The notes: generated by a model not told the origin, from the sequence alone. DNA of 64,000 nt from Embleya sp042956465 (GCF_042956465.1 NZ_JBIBGL010000013.1:310001-374000), one strand, 5' to 3'. Numbered from the stretch's first letter, positions 41,425 through 51,060 are shown. Program-made: numbers and translations.

Positions 41425-43572
41425 GTGCCTGTGATCGTGATCGCTCTGGGGATCGTCTTTCTGGTCGACATCCTGCGGGTGTGGTTGCCCTCGCTGATCA
41501 CCGTGTTCGGGGATGCCGGGGCCACGCCCGCCGCACAGCTGGGCCTGTTCGCGATCGCCTGGTTCGTGGCCGCGTTCGCGGTGGTGCCGCTGTGCCGTCG
41601 AGTCGGTGGGCGGCCGGTCGCGGTCGTGGCCGGTGTGGCGATGGTGATGGTGCGGTTGTGGTTGCAGTTCACCGACGGTGGTGACGCGCAGCTCTACCTC
41701 GCCTGTGCGGCGCTGGTCGCCGCGTTGTGCTGGCTGGTGGCGGTGGCATACACCGGCTGGGACGCGGGTGTCGGGGTCGTGGCCGGCCTGGCGGCGGCGG
41801 TGGCGCTGCACGCGGGGCTCGGCACGTTGGACCCGATGTGGCTGGAGGTCTGGCGCGGCTGGGCCGTGCTGGGCACGCTCGCCGTGGTGTTCGTGGCCGC
41901 GCAGGTGTGGATTTCGGCACCGGCGGTGCCCGCACCGCAGCCGGTCCTGTGGGCCGTGCTCGGGCCGGTGCTGTTCCTCACCGGCGTGTTGTTCGGCAAC
42001 GTCGGCGTCGCGCACGCCGCGGCCGGCGAACCGCGCTGGGGCGTACCGCTGCTGGTCGGCGCATGGGCGCTCGCGGTGCCGGTGTCGCGGCTGCGTGGCG
42101 TGTGGGTGTTGCCGCTCGGCCTGGTGTCGCTGGTGGCCGGTGTGATCGGCGCGGGCTACCTGCAGACGAGCGCACACGAGGGCATCGTCGGCCTGGCACC
42201 GAGCGGCGCGGCCGGCTGGCAGGCGCTCGGAGTGCTCGGGGTGGGCCTGGTTTTGGGCGACGCCGCCGGGCGGGTGCGGCCCGCCGTGCGCCGGGCGCCG
42301 GCCTGGAGCATGGTCGGCTTCTTCGCGCTGACCTTCCTGCACTACGCCCGCTACGACATCGAGATCGACGTGTTGACCCGCGGCCGGGTGCTGCTCCTGG
42401 GCGTGCTCGCGCTCGCGGTGCCGGCCGGTCTCGCGGCGGTGCGGGATCTGCGTGCGCCCGCTTCGGCCGAAGCCGAGGCCGCGCCGGTACCCGCTCACGC
42501 ACCCGCGCGGACCCGAGGCCGGACGGTCGCACACAGCGGTGGGCACGGCGGGGTTCGATCCGACGTCCCGCTCGGCGGCCGTACCCGCGCCGGCCGGGAT
42601 GCGCAACGACCGGGCCGGCGGGCCGGCACGCGCCCCGGGGCCAAGCCCGCCCCCGGTCGCGCGGGCAGCCGGCCCGGTGCGCCCGCCACGCCCACGGCCG
42701 GCGGAGCCGGTGCCCGCAAGGCGGATCGGCTCCGGGACGCCCCGCCGCCCCCGTCCCTGGCCGAACGCATCCATGCGCCGCTCGCCCTGGCGACCGTGTT
42801 TCCGGTACTGATCGCGCTCGCCGCGTTCGGACTGCGTCCGGCCGCCGGATCGGCGCCGGTGCCGGACGCGGCGGCCGGGACGCTGCGGGTGGTCACCTAC
42901 AACATCCGGATGGGCTTCGGCCTGGACGGTCGGTTCGATCCGGACCGCACGGCGGACACGATCCGGGCGCTGAAGCCGGACGTGCTGCTGCTCAACGAGG
43001 TGGACCGGGCCTGGTTCCTCAACGGCGGCCACGATGTGCTGACGCTGCTCGCCCGCCGGCTCGACCTGCCGTACCGGTTCGCACCGGCGGCCGATCCGCA
43101 GTGGGGCGACGCGGTGCTCACCCGCAAGCCGATCCGGCACCTGGAGTCGATCAAGCTGCCGGCGGGTGGTGCGCCGACCGGTGCGCAGGCCCTGGGCGTG
43201 GTGGTCGAGGCGGCGCCCGGCAAGTCGGTCGCCGTGGTGTCCACACACCTTCAGGACGCGGACGACGAAGTGCCTCGGGTACAGGCCGAGCGGGCCGCGG
43301 AATTCGCCGTGCGGATGGGTACCTCGGCGCCGGTGGTGGTGCTCGGTGACATGAACGCGACGATCGACAGTCCGCAACTGAAGGCGTTCACCGGCCGGGG
43401 ACTCGAGGACGGCCTGGCCCGGGCCCGACCGGTCCGGACCTACCCCGCGGACAAGCCGAAGAAGGAGATCGACCAGGTCCTGGTGGACCCCAGGTTGCGG
43501 GTCGCCGCCGTCGACTCCCCACCGTCGAAGGCATCCGACCACCTCCCCGTCGCCGTGACGCTCGTGTACTGA
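41425..43572 (+). CDS. Membrane protein with C-terminal endonuclease/exonuclease/phosphatase domain
   Basis: About 715 residues from GTG 41425; an ATG at 41392 is in frame but lies in a TATGCT sequence that may be a -10 box. Residues ~1-350 contain about ten membrane helices. A Gly/Arg/Pro-rich disordered linker (~355-430) and one more helix follow. The C-terminal ~230 residues are an EEP-superfamily domain: 'VVTYNIRMGFGLDG', the catalytic Glu in 'PDVLLLNEVDRAW', 'VVSTHLQDAD', 'VVLGDMNATIDSP' and the final 'ASDHLPVAVTL' His. Layout resembles CWH43-like proteins (membrane region plus EEP phosphodiesterase). Likely acts on a lipid or nucleotide phosphate outside the membrane; substrate unknown. 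Confidence 0.86.
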   Translation: MPVIVIALGIVFLVDILRVWLPSLITVFGDAGATPAAQLGLFAIAWFVAAFAVVPLCRRVGGRPVAVVAGVAMVMVRLWLQFTDGGDAQLYLACAALVAALCWLVAVAYTGWDAGVGVVAGLAAAVALHAGLGTLDPMWLEVWRGWAVLGTLAVVFVAAQVWISAPAVPAPQPVLWAVLGPVLFLTGVLFGNVGVAHAAAGEPRWGVPLLVGAWALAVPVSRLRGVWVLPLGLVSLVAGVIGAGYLQTSAHEGIVGLAPSGAAGWQALGVLGVGLVLGDAAGRVRPAVRRAPAWSMVGFFALTFLHYARYDIEIDVLTRGRVLLLGVLALAVPAGLAAVRDLRAPASAEAEAAPVPAHAPARTRGRTVAHSGGHGGVRSDVPLGGRTRAGRDAQRPGRRAGTRPGAKPAPGRAGSRPGAPATPTAGGAGARKADRLRDAPPPPSLAERIHAPLALATVFPVLIALAAFGLRPAAGSAPVPDAAAGTLRVVTYNIRMGFGLDGRFDPDRTADTIRALKPDVLLLNEVDRAWFLNGGHDVLTLLARRLDLPYRFAPAADPQWGDAVLTRKPIRHLESIKLPAGGAPTGAQALGVVVEAAPGKSVAVVSTHLQDADDEVPRVQAERAAEFAVRMGTSAPVVVLGDMNATIDSPQLKAFTGRGLEDGLARARPVRTYPADKPKKEIDQVLVDPRLRVAAVDSPPSKASDHLPVAVTLVY

Positions 43573-43733
43573 CGAAGCCGCCCGCCCGCCCGGCGTCGAG
43601 GGCACCGGCCGAAGGCCGGGTTCGGCCGCACGGCTCCGAGGTCACCCACCCGGCGGCCTTGCCGGTCCGGAATGTGGGCACCGTCCTTCGGATGGCCACC
43701 AGATGGGTGGCTCCGGAGGAGGGGTGCGCGACG

Positions 43734-45188
43734 GTGACCGAGCGCGACGAGCCCGACCCGCGTCGCTGGAAGGCGCTTGCGGTCTGTCTGATCGCGGGAT
43801 TCATCACCCTGCTGGACGTGTCGATCGTCAACGTCGCGCTGCCGTCCATCCGCGAGGGCCTCGGCGCGAGCGAGAGCGAGATCCAGTGGGTGCTGTCCGG
43901 CTACGCGCTGACCTTCGGACTCGTCCTGGTACCGGCCGGCCGGATCGGCGACGCGCGCGGTCGCCGGATGATGTTCATGACCGGCCTGGCCCTGTTCACC
44001 GGCGCCAGCGCGCTGTGCGGCGCGGCGCAGACGTCCCTGTGGCTGGTGCTGGCCCGACTGCTCCAGGGCATCGCCGGCGGCATCCTCACCCCCCAGGTGT
44101 CCGCGCTGATCCAGCAGATGTTCTCCGGCCGCGAACGCGGCCGCGCCTTCGGCATGTTCGGCACGGTGATCGGCATCTCCACGGCCGTCGGCCCCTTGCT
44201 CGGCGGCCTGATCATCAAGGCGTTCGGCGCCGACGAGGGCTGGCGCTGGGTCTTCTACGTCAACCTCCCGATCGGCATCGTCGCCCTCGTGCTGGCCCGG
44301 CGGTTGTTGCCCGGCCCCGACCACGAGAACCGGGCCTGCCTGCGCGATCTGGATCCGATCGGCGTGCTCCTGCTCGGCTCCGGCGTGTTGTTGCTGCTGC
44401 TGCCGCTGGTCGAGGCGCGGCAGTGGGAGGGCCCCGCCAAGTGGTTGCTGGTGCCGATCGCGGCGGCGTTCTTCGGCGCCTTCGTGTGGTGGGAGATCCG
44501 CCAGGGCCGGCGCGGTCGCATGCCCGTGGTCGACTTGGCGCTGTTCAAGGTCCGCTCGTACACGCTCGGCCTGTTGGTGATGTTGTTCTACTTCGCCGGC
44601 TTCACCTCGATCTTCTTCGTCTTCACCCTCTACCTCCAGTCCGGCCTGGGCTACAGCGCGCTGCTCGCGGGCCTGGCCATCACCCCGTTCGCGCTCGGCT
44701 CGGCGGTGGGCGCCTCGATCGGCGGGCGCCTGGTGAACCGGTTCGGCCACGCGCTGGTGACCGGCGGGCTGCTGATGGTCGTGGTCGGTCTGGTCGGCGC
44801 GATCGTGGCGGTGGACGAGGTGCCCGGGCACCGGGTCGGCTGGGCGATGGTGGCGCCGCTGGTGTGTGCGGGGCTGGGCAGCGGCCTGGTGATCTCGCCG
44901 AACCAGACGCTGACCCTGGCCGAGGTGCCGCCCGTGCAGGGCGGCGCCGCGGGCGGGGTGTTGCAGACCGGGCAGCGGATCGGCTCGGCGATGGGGATCG
45001 CCGCCGTCGGGTCGGTCTTCTTCTCCCGGCTGGCCGCCGACCAGGGCCGGGACTGGGCCGGGCCGCTGCGCCACGGGCTGATGGTCTCGGTGGGCTTCGT
45101 GCTTGCCGCGTTCGTGGTCGCCTTCCTGGACCTGCGCAAGGGCCGCACCTCGATGCCTCCCGGGCACGCCGGCCCGACGGCGCGCTGA
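43734..45188 (+). CDS. MFS transporter, DHA2 (EmrB/QacA) family
   Basis: A 484-residue 14-helix drug:proton antiporter. GTG 43734 is preceded by GGAGGAGGGG with nine-base spacing; longer in-frame starts at 43659 and 43692 lack this. Motif A is 'GRIGDARGRRMMFM'; motif C region 'GTVIGISTAVGPLLGGLI'; helix one 'FITLLDVSIVNVALPSIREG' carries the usual Asp. Probably exports hydrophobic compounds. No regulator is next to it. Confidence 0.93.
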   Translation: MTERDEPDPRRWKALAVCLIAGFITLLDVSIVNVALPSIREGLGASESEIQWVLSGYALTFGLVLVPAGRIGDARGRRMMFMTGLALFTGASALCGAAQTSLWLVLARLLQGIAGGILTPQVSALIQQMFSGRERGRAFGMFGTVIGISTAVGPLLGGLIIKAFGADEGWRWVFYVNLPIGIVALVLARRLLPGPDHENRACLRDLDPIGVLLLGSGVLLLLLPLVEARQWEGPAKWLLVPIAAAFFGAFVWWEIRQGRRGRMPVVDLALFKVRSYTLGLLVMLFYFAGFTSIFFVFTLYLQSGLGYSALLAGLAITPFALGSAVGASIGGRLVNRFGHALVTGGLLMVVVGLVGAIVAVDEVPGHRVGWAMVAPLVCAGLGSGLVISPNQTLTLAEVPPVQGGAAGGVLQTGQRIGSAMGIAAVGSVFFSRLAADQGRDWAGPLRHGLMVSVGFVLAAFVVAFLDLRKGRTSMPPGHAGPTAR

Positions 45189-45226
45189 CCCCGGGGATGG
45201 TCCGCGCGACCCGGTAGCGTCCGGGC

Positions 45227-45943
45227 ATGACTTTCGACATCCACGCGGCACTGCCCGCCGCGCTCGCGGATCGGGCCGGGGCCTGGCAGTTCATCCGCGC
45301 GTTCGCCGCCGACCGGACCGAGGCGATCGGTGTCGCGGACGGATACGACCGGGCGGAACTGGACGCGAGCGCCGCACGGCTGGGCGTGGCGGTGCCGACC
45401 GCGCTTCGGGAGCTGTACGAACTCCTGGGTCGGCGCCACGACCTGACAAGCAATCACGACGTGCTGCTGGCGCCGGACAAGCTCTACGTCGAGGACGGGG
45501 TGCTGGTCTTTCGCGAGGAGAACCAGGGCGTCGCGTGGTGGGGGGTGCGGCCGGACGGCGACGATCCCGCGGTGCTGGCGCGCTACAGCCTGGCCGAGCC
45601 GGCCGAGGAGACCTGGTCGGCCTGGCTGCCGCGGTTGTCGGTCGCGGCGGTGGAGATCGTACTGTCCGAGGTCCTGCTGTTCGACGACGAACTCGTCGAG
45701 GCGATCGAGCTCGCTCCCGAGGAGATCGAGCGGCTGCCGGAGGAGATGCGCGAACTGCCCTTCCCCGGGTACCCCGAGTGCGAGGAGCCCGGGAACCGGG
45801 TGCGCTGGTTCGCGAGCGCCGAGCTGCTGGCCCGCTACGACGGCGGGATGATCGTGTTCCGAGCACGCACGGAAGACGACATGGAGTACTTCTTCGACGT
45901 GGTCTGCGGCGAGGACGACGACGAGGGGGAGCCGGCCGCCTGA
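45227..45943 (+). CDS. SMI1/KNR4 (SUKH)-like protein
   Basis: A 238-residue acidic cytoplasmic protein. The N-terminal half matches the SUKH fold ('ELDASAARLGVAVPTALREL' with 'YELLGRRHDLTSNHD' and 'VFREENQGVAWWGVRPDG'). The C-terminal part is Glu/Asp-rich ('ELAPEEIERLPEEMREL'). SUKH proteins are often immunity proteins to contact-dependent toxins, but no toxin gene is next to this one, and house-keeping actinobacterial members also exist. Function therefore open. Confidence 0.78.
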   Translation: MTFDIHAALPAALADRAGAWQFIRAFAADRTEAIGVADGYDRAELDASAARLGVAVPTALRELYELLGRRHDLTSNHDVLLAPDKLYVEDGVLVFREENQGVAWWGVRPDGDDPAVLARYSLAEPAEETWSAWLPRLSVAAVEIVLSEVLLFDDELVEAIELAPEEIERLPEEMRELPFPGYPECEEPGNRVRWFASAELLARYDGGMIVFRARTEDDMEYFFDVVCGEDDDEGEPAA

Positions 45944-46017
45944 CCGGGCCTCCCGAAGACCCCGGGACCCGGAAGACTTCAAGGCCCCCGGCCCCGACGC
46001 TTCGGACGCCTACGACG

Positions 46018-46061
46018 GACCGAGGCCCGGCGCCCCGCACTGGGGACGCCGGGCCTCGGTC
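46018..46061. terminator. Bidirectional terminator hairpin
   Basis: 46018-46036 pairs with 46042-46061 in a 19-bp stem with one bulge and loop GCACT, placed between converging genes (SUKH-like, plus; LVIVD protein, minus). Confidence 0.9.
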
Positions 46062-46095
46062 GCGCTGTCCGCTCCGGATCGGGATCGGGATCGGG

Positions 46096-47958
46096 TCAGA
46101 ATTGGCTGTTGCGGAACGGCTCCTTCGGCTTGCCCAGGTTCGGCTTGCCGAGTACGTCCTTGGCCGACAGTGCGTAGATGCCGTGGTTGGTCAGCACCCA
46201 CACCACGTTGCGGTCCCACTCGACGTAGACGCCGTGCGTCTGGTTGCCCATCGCCCACTCCGGGAAGGTGCCGTCCTCGGTCGGCCAGTCCCTGGTCTTG
46301 GTACCGAACGCCTTGGGCACGAAGTACGCCTCGATCTCCGGCCGGGCGGGGTTCTTGACGTCGAAGACCTGGGCGCCCGCGTTGTAGAAGCCGTACACGA
46401 GCGTGCCGTCGTCGTGCCGGCCCGGGTTGGTGTAGTAGCCGGTGCGCTTGGGCCCGAAGCTGCCCCGGCGCTGGCAGTAGTCGGTGATCCCGGCCGACCG
46501 CGGCGGGGTGGGTCGGGGCAGTTGGCCGACGATCCGGGGGTTGGCCACGTCCCGCGCGTCGATCTGGTAGATCGGCTTGTACGGCTCGTAGCAGTCCTCG
46601 GTCAGCGGGTAGCCGGAGAGATAGATCATCCCGGTCTTCTCGTACTGCGACACGTCGATGTTGTCGCCCTCGGTACCCGCCACCGACGGCGGCAGGTCCA
46701 CGTGGCCCACCTGGCGCATGTGTGCCGGGTCCGAGATGTCCAGGACGGTCATGCCCAGACCGCCCTGCACCGCGAAGCCGTAACGGCCGCCCTGCTCGAC
46801 CGGCTTGGGTACGAACAGCGACATCCGCGCGCCCAGCCAGCTGGTCCGGTTGCCGCAGCGCGGGTTCTTCGCGTACGCGTCCTCCTCGCCGGTGACCTGG
46901 CCGGGCAGGTGCCAGGTGTCCAGGAGCTTCGGTGCGGCCGGGTCGGACATGTCGTAGGACTGGTAGCCGGCCGAGTGCAGGTTGGTCGGGTACTCGGTGT
47001 TGGCGAAGGTGTCGTTCGGCGCGACGGCGATGAACATGTACTTGCCGCCGTCCCAGTACGGCACGTCCAGCGAACCGGAGCCCTGCTGGGCCTTGGTCGG
47101 GTCGCTGTTCAGCGGGTTCGGCTGGGTGGAGTCGGTGCTGACGGTCGAGATCAGCCGCCAATCGGCCTTCCTGGGCCCGTCCAGGCGATAGACCTTGAAG
47201 CCCTTGAGCCCGGGCTTGGTGCGCAGCTTCGCCACACCCTCCGGGTTGCCGTACTTGTCGTGGCCCGGCTCGTCGGTCAGTTCGCTGATCTGGCGCTTGT
47301 CCTCGAAGGACTGCACCATCACGTAGGCGTTCAGCCGCTTGTTCCACTGGATCGTGGACGCGCCCCAGTAATCGCCCGCGGCCCAGGTGCCGTTGGCCTT
47401 GAGCTCGTCGCCGCCCACGTCCTCGCGGGACATCCGCTCCACCACCGTGACGTGCTTGACGTCGGTGATGTCGTAGACGCGGCCCTCGGAGCGGTCGTAC
47501 TGGAACATGTACCGGCGTCCGCCGAAGTCGACGATGTTCTGCCACGTGTGGAAGAAGTCCGGGGTGAAGTCGTAGCCCTCGTAGGCGGCTTCGACGTTCA
47601 TGTTCTTCACGTACTGCCTGCCGTCGTAGTCGGCACGGCGGCCTGCGAAGGGGTGCGGGTTCTCCTCGTCGAGCGGGGTGGACGCGGGAGCCAGGAACGA
47701 GCCGTCGAGCTGCATGCCGTAGGCGTTCGGGTCGGCCGGCTGCGGCCGGCGCTCCTGGCAGACGAAGGGGATGTTCGGGTCCGGCGTGGCGCCGGCGGCA
47801 TTCGTGGTGTGCGGCGCGGAGGCGGCGGCGGTGCGGCCGGGGTCGCCCAGGTAGGTGCTGCCGGTGACGGCCACCAGGGCGGCCAGCGCGACCGCGCCCG
47901 ACCTGCCGTATCTCCGGGACCTGCGGGATCTGCTGCCGAGGGCAGGCGTACGGCGCAT
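46096..47958 (-). CDS. Secreted LVIVD-repeat beta-propeller protein
   Basis: A 620-residue protein with a basic, hydrophobic N-terminus ('RRSRRYGRSGAVALAALVAV', twin Arg but no canonical Tat box), so exported. The mature part contains LVIVD-type repeats: 'GRVYDITDVKHVTVVERM', 'GLGMTVLDISDPAHMRQVGH', 'YQIDARDVANPRIVGQL', 'AQVFDVKNPARPEIEAYF', each blade ending in a statement-like Asp-Pro turn. A propeller scaffold of unknown ligand. Paired Cys residues are few. It stands alone, divergent from a LysR gene. Confidence 0.88.
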   Translation of the reverse strand: MRRTPALGSRSRRSRRYGRSGAVALAALVAVTGSTYLGDPGRTAAASAPHTTNAAGATPDPNIPFVCQERRPQPADPNAYGMQLDGSFLAPASTPLDEENPHPFAGRRADYDGRQYVKNMNVEAAYEGYDFTPDFFHTWQNIVDFGGRRYMFQYDRSEGRVYDITDVKHVTVVERMSREDVGGDELKANGTWAAGDYWGASTIQWNKRLNAYVMVQSFEDKRQISELTDEPGHDKYGNPEGVAKLRTKPGLKGFKVYRLDGPRKADWRLISTVSTDSTQPNPLNSDPTKAQQGSGSLDVPYWDGGKYMFIAVAPNDTFANTEYPTNLHSAGYQSYDMSDPAAPKLLDTWHLPGQVTGEEDAYAKNPRCGNRTSWLGARMSLFVPKPVEQGGRYGFAVQGGLGMTVLDISDPAHMRQVGHVDLPPSVAGTEGDNIDVSQYEKTGMIYLSGYPLTEDCYEPYKPIYQIDARDVANPRIVGQLPRPTPPRSAGITDYCQRRGSFGPKRTGYYTNPGRHDDGTLVYGFYNAGAQVFDVKNPARPEIEAYFVPKAFGTKTRDWPTEDGTFPEWAMGNQTHGVYVEWDRNVVWVLTNHGIYALSAKDVLGKPNLGKPKEPFRNSQF

Positions 47959-48455
47959 CTGACGAACCTTCCGACACGGGACGATGACGGGGGAGTGCGC
48001 TTGCGTGGGGCGGTGTTTCGCGGACGCGGGCCGAGGGTGCCGAGGCGGGTTCGGCCCGCCGCCGATCCGGCGGGCTGCGTGGCGAGCGCGCCGTGATGGC
48101 CGGCCGAACCGCCCTCGTCACCTCTTCGCAGGCGAAGTGCACCTCCTGCGAAGGAACCCGACCCGGTGACCCCGGATGTTCCGGTGTCGTCGGGCGTTGG
48201 TCGAGGACCGCGGTGCCGACGGACCGATCCGCTCCGCCGGGGCGGAACGGGTCGGCGTCGTGGCCGAACAACGACGGCGCGCCGGACTCGATCCGGCCAT
48301 CCGTACCCGGTGGATGGCTCGTCAAGAAGCTGTCGCCACGTGCATGATGGCTGCGCCGGCGCATGTCCATCCAATGCCGATCCGGCGCCACTGCATCACC
48401 AAACAGGTATGCGTGCCCGTGCGGTACGCAGCACCGAACCGGTACGGGAGCCTGC
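47959..48455. other. Divergent intergenic region with dyads
   Basis: 497 bp between the LVIVD gene (minus) and LysR gene (plus). A 9-bp inverted repeat CTTCGCAGG / CCTGCGAAG with a 12-bp spacer lies at 48124-48153. A perfect 12-bp palindrome TGCGCCGGCGCA is at 48352-48363, ~93 bp before the LysR start, in a wider imperfect dyad. Both are candidate operators. No gene is supported. Confidence 0.6.
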
Positions 48456-49403
48456 GTGGACCTGCTCGACGGACGCCTGAAGTTCCGGCATCTGACCCTG
48501 ATCACGGCGATCGCCGAGCACGGGGGAGTCAGCCGCGCGGCCGAGGCCCTGCACCTGACCCAGCCCGCCGCGACCCGCACCCTGCGCGAGTTGGAGACGA
48601 TGGTCGGCGTCCCGCTGTTCGAGCGGGGTCCGCACGGGATGAGTCCCACGCTCTACGGAGACGCCCTGGTCGCCCACGCGCGGGTGATCCTGGCCGAGGT
48701 GCGCCGGGCGGGCGACCACATCGCGAGCCTGCGCGAGGGGCAGACCGGTACGGTCACGGTCGGCACGCTGCTCGCGGGCACCAGTGTGCTGCTGCCGCGC
48801 GCGGTGTCCGCGCTCAAGCGGGACCGGCCCGGGATCACCGTGATCGTCCGCGAGGCCACCTACGACGTGCTGTATCCGCAACTGCTCGCCGGCGAGATCG
48901 ATGTCGTGGTCGGCCGGCTCGGCCGGGCCGAGGACGCCGGGCGGGTACGGCAGACCGCGCTGTATCGCGAGCCGATCCGGCTGGTGGTGCGGCGCGGCCA
49001 CCCGCTCCTGGAGACCGCGCGCGCGCTCGCCGACACCATCGCCCACCCGTGGATCCTGCCGCTCGAACAGACCGCGCTGCGCAGCGAGTTGGCCCAGTTG
49101 TTCACGCGCAGCGGGCTGCCGCTGCCGGCCGACCGGGTCGAGTGCACCTCGATCCTGACCGTGCGAGCGCTGCTGCTGGCCACCGACATGATCGCCGCGC
49201 TGCCCGAGCTCGTGGTCACCGGCGACGAGCGGCTCGCGGTGCTGCCGGTGCCGCTGGAGTCGGTGCGTCGCACGGTGGGCACCACGCTGATGGCGGACCG
49301 CACGCCGACGCCGGCGGTGAGTGCGTTCCTGGCCTGCATCGGTGATCAGGCGGCGGCGCTGCGGACCGCGCTCGGCGAGGAGGCGGCGCTCGATTCGGAC
49401 TGA
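48456..49403 (+). CDS. LysR-family transcriptional regulator (GbpR/CbbR-like)
   Basis: A 315-residue LysR regulator from GTG 48456, with GGGAG five bases upstream. HTH: 'LITAIAEHGGVSRAAEALHL' followed by 'TQPAATRTLREL'. Effector domain begins 'VTVGTLLAGTSVLLPRAVSA' and has 'LLAGEIDVVVGRL', wording common in galactose-binding protein regulator (GbpR)-like members. Targets may be its own gene and the divergent LVIVD gene. A longer in-frame N-terminus from 48363 has no family character. Confidence 0.92.
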   Translation: MDLLDGRLKFRHLTLITAIAEHGGVSRAAEALHLTQPAATRTLRELETMVGVPLFERGPHGMSPTLYGDALVAHARVILAEVRRAGDHIASLREGQTGTVTVGTLLAGTSVLLPRAVSALKRDRPGITVIVREATYDVLYPQLLAGEIDVVVGRLGRAEDAGRVRQTALYREPIRLVVRRGHPLLETARALADTIAHPWILPLEQTALRSELAQLFTRSGLPLPADRVECTSILTVRALLLATDMIAALPELVVTGDERLAVLPVPLESVRRTVGTTLMADRTPTPAVSAFLACIGDQAAALRTALGEEAALDSD

Positions 49404-49794
49404 GCGCCGCGGGTGCGCCACCGCATGCCCGGCTCCGGCGGTTCGCCCGGGGGTACCACGCCGGCTCGACGCCCACGCGGCACCGCGCGCACCGCGGTGC
49501 GTGGGTACGGGTCGGTCGATTCCGGGATATTCACCGGCGGAACGGGTAGCCGGCACCCCGATCAAGATGCGACAGTTCGAATAACGCGGCGACGGTGCCC
49601 AGACCCCGTGCCGGCCCTTACCGGATCGCGCCGCGTGTGTCCATGGTGCTCGACCCCCTCGCGGGGGGCGCAGCCTCCCCCCGTAATCGGGGGGCTTGTC
49701 GGATCGTCCCTCGGACGGGCGGTCAATAGCGTCGAGATGGCGCCAAGCCACCGCGCTCGAAAGACCACCCTTCCCCCAGATACAGGGACGCCCC
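49404..49794. other. Leader region of the desaturase gene with two hairpins
   Basis: 391 bp before the desaturase. Two hairpins stand in tandem: CCCCC-TCGC-GGGGG (49654-49667) and CCCCCCG-TAAT-CGGGGGG (49677-49694), the second followed by CTTGTC. They may end the LysR transcript or act as an attenuator ~100 nt ahead of the desaturase start. A relatively A/T-rich segment (49510-49580) could hold a promoter. No gene seen. Confidence 0.5.
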
Positions 49795-50877
49795 ATGACC
49801 TTGACCGCACCCGTGCTGGACAATCCGGAGATATCGCCGCCTCCGCGTCGGGGCAGCGACTTCGCGCCGCTGCTCGCCGACCTCAAGGCGGCCGGACTGC
49901 TGGAGCGGCGCACCGCCTGGTACGCCCGGATGATCGGGCTGAACCTGCTCTTCCTGCTCGGTTCCTGGGCCGCGGTCGTGTGGGTGGGCGACTCGTGGTG
50001 GCAGCTCGCCATGGCCGTTCCGGTCGCGCTGTTCACCACCCGCGCCTCCTTCGTCGGCCACGACGCCGGCCACCAGCAGATCGGCCGCTCGGCCCGTACC
50101 CACCGGGTGCTCGCGCTGCTGCACGGCAACCTGCTGATGGGCATGAGCTGCGGGTGGTGGAACGCCAAGCACAACAAGCACCACGCCAACCCGAACCACC
50201 TGGAGAAGGACCCCGACGTCTCGGTCGGCGTGCTGGTCTGGGATGCCGACCAGACCGCCGGGCGAACCGGCCTGATGGGCTGGCTGACCCGGCACCAGGC
50301 CCGGCTGTTCTTCCCGCTGCTGCTGCTCGAAGGGCTCAACCTCAAGGTCACCGGCCTGATGGCGCTCAAGGAGCGGACCCCGCGCGAGCGCCTGGTGGAG
50401 GGCTCGGTACTGGCCGTGCACTACGCCGTGTACCTCTCGGTGCTGTCGATCGCGATGTCCCCGGTCAAGGCGCTGGTCTTCGTCCTGGTCACGCACGCGC
50501 TGCTCGGCCTGCACCTGGGCATGGCGTTCGCGCCCAACCACAAGGGCATGCCCGCGCCCGAGCCGGGCGTGAAGTGGGACCACCTGCGGCGTCAGGTGCT
50601 GACCTCGCGCAACGTCGCGGGCGGCCCGGTCACCGACTGGATGCTCGGCGGACTGAACTACCAGGTCGAACACCACCTGGTGCCGAACATGCCGCGGGTG
50701 AACCTGCGGCGGGCGCAGCCGATCGTGCGTGCGCACTGCGACCGGCTCGGCGTGCCCTACCTGGAGACGAGCCTGGTGCAGTCCTACCGGCAGGCACTGG
50801 GCCACATGCACGACGTCGGCGCCTCCCTGCGCGCCGAGCGGACCGGACGCGGCGAGCCGACCGGGCAGGCGAGCTGA
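49795..50877 (+). CDS. Membrane fatty acid desaturase
   Basis: A 360-residue di-iron desaturase that inserts a double bond into a membrane acyl chain. The three His boxes are present: H89-DAGH93 ('VGHDAGHQQIG'), H126-NKHH130 ('AKHNKHHANPNH') and the late 'YQVEHHLVPNMPR' near 290. Pairs of membrane helices lie at ~45-85 and ~180-250. The order and Gln in the third box (QVEHH) are those of the DesA3/front-end-like subgroup in actinobacteria. Electron donor gene is not adjacent. ATG 49795 is used; an earlier in-frame ATG gives an unconserved extension. Confidence 0.92.
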   Translation: MTLTAPVLDNPEISPPPRRGSDFAPLLADLKAAGLLERRTAWYARMIGLNLLFLLGSWAAVVWVGDSWWQLAMAVPVALFTTRASFVGHDAGHQQIGRSARTHRVLALLHGNLLMGMSCGWWNAKHNKHHANPNHLEKDPDVSVGVLVWDADQTAGRTGLMGWLTRHQARLFFPLLLLEGLNLKVTGLMALKERTPRERLVEGSVLAVHYAVYLSVLSIAMSPVKALVFVLVTHALLGLHLGMAFAPNHKGMPAPEPGVKWDHLRRQVLTSRNVAGGPVTDWMLGGLNYQVEHHLVPNMPRVNLRRAQPIVRAHCDRLGVPYLETSLVQSYRQALGHMHDVGASLRAERTGRGEPTGQAS

Positions 50878-50992
50878 CCTCCGCGTCGGCACCGGGGCGG
50901 ACGGTGGAACGGCGGACGGCAGAGCGCGGGCGCCCGAGCCCGCCCGCCCGAGCACGGACGGCAAAGCGGCGGACAAAGGTGCACGCAAACGA

Positions 50993-51021
50993 TTGATGTG
51001 TTCTACATCTATCTCTAGGGT
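50993..51021 (+). promoter_or_regulatory. Promoter and overlapping dyad for the MFS gene
   Basis: TTGATG (50993-50998) and TAGGGT (51016-51021) are separated by exactly 17 bp, a good housekeeping-type promoter ~40 bp ahead of GTG 51061. An inverted repeat GATGT-N5-ACATC (50995-51009) overlaps the -35 and spacer, where a repressor could sit. Confidence 0.7.
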
Positions 51022-51060
51022 GGGGCCGACCATTTCCGTCCCCACCCAGGAGCGCGTCCC

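Noticed and set aside
43604..43621. Small dyad CCGGCC-GAA-GGCCGG after the EEP gene as a terminator
   Set aside because: Only six base pairs with no T run; too weak to list as a feature at this GC content.
45227..45943. SUKH-like gene as immunity protein of a polymorphic toxin locus
   Set aside because: No toxin, RHS, WXG or secretion gene is nearby, so a conflict-system role cannot be supported.
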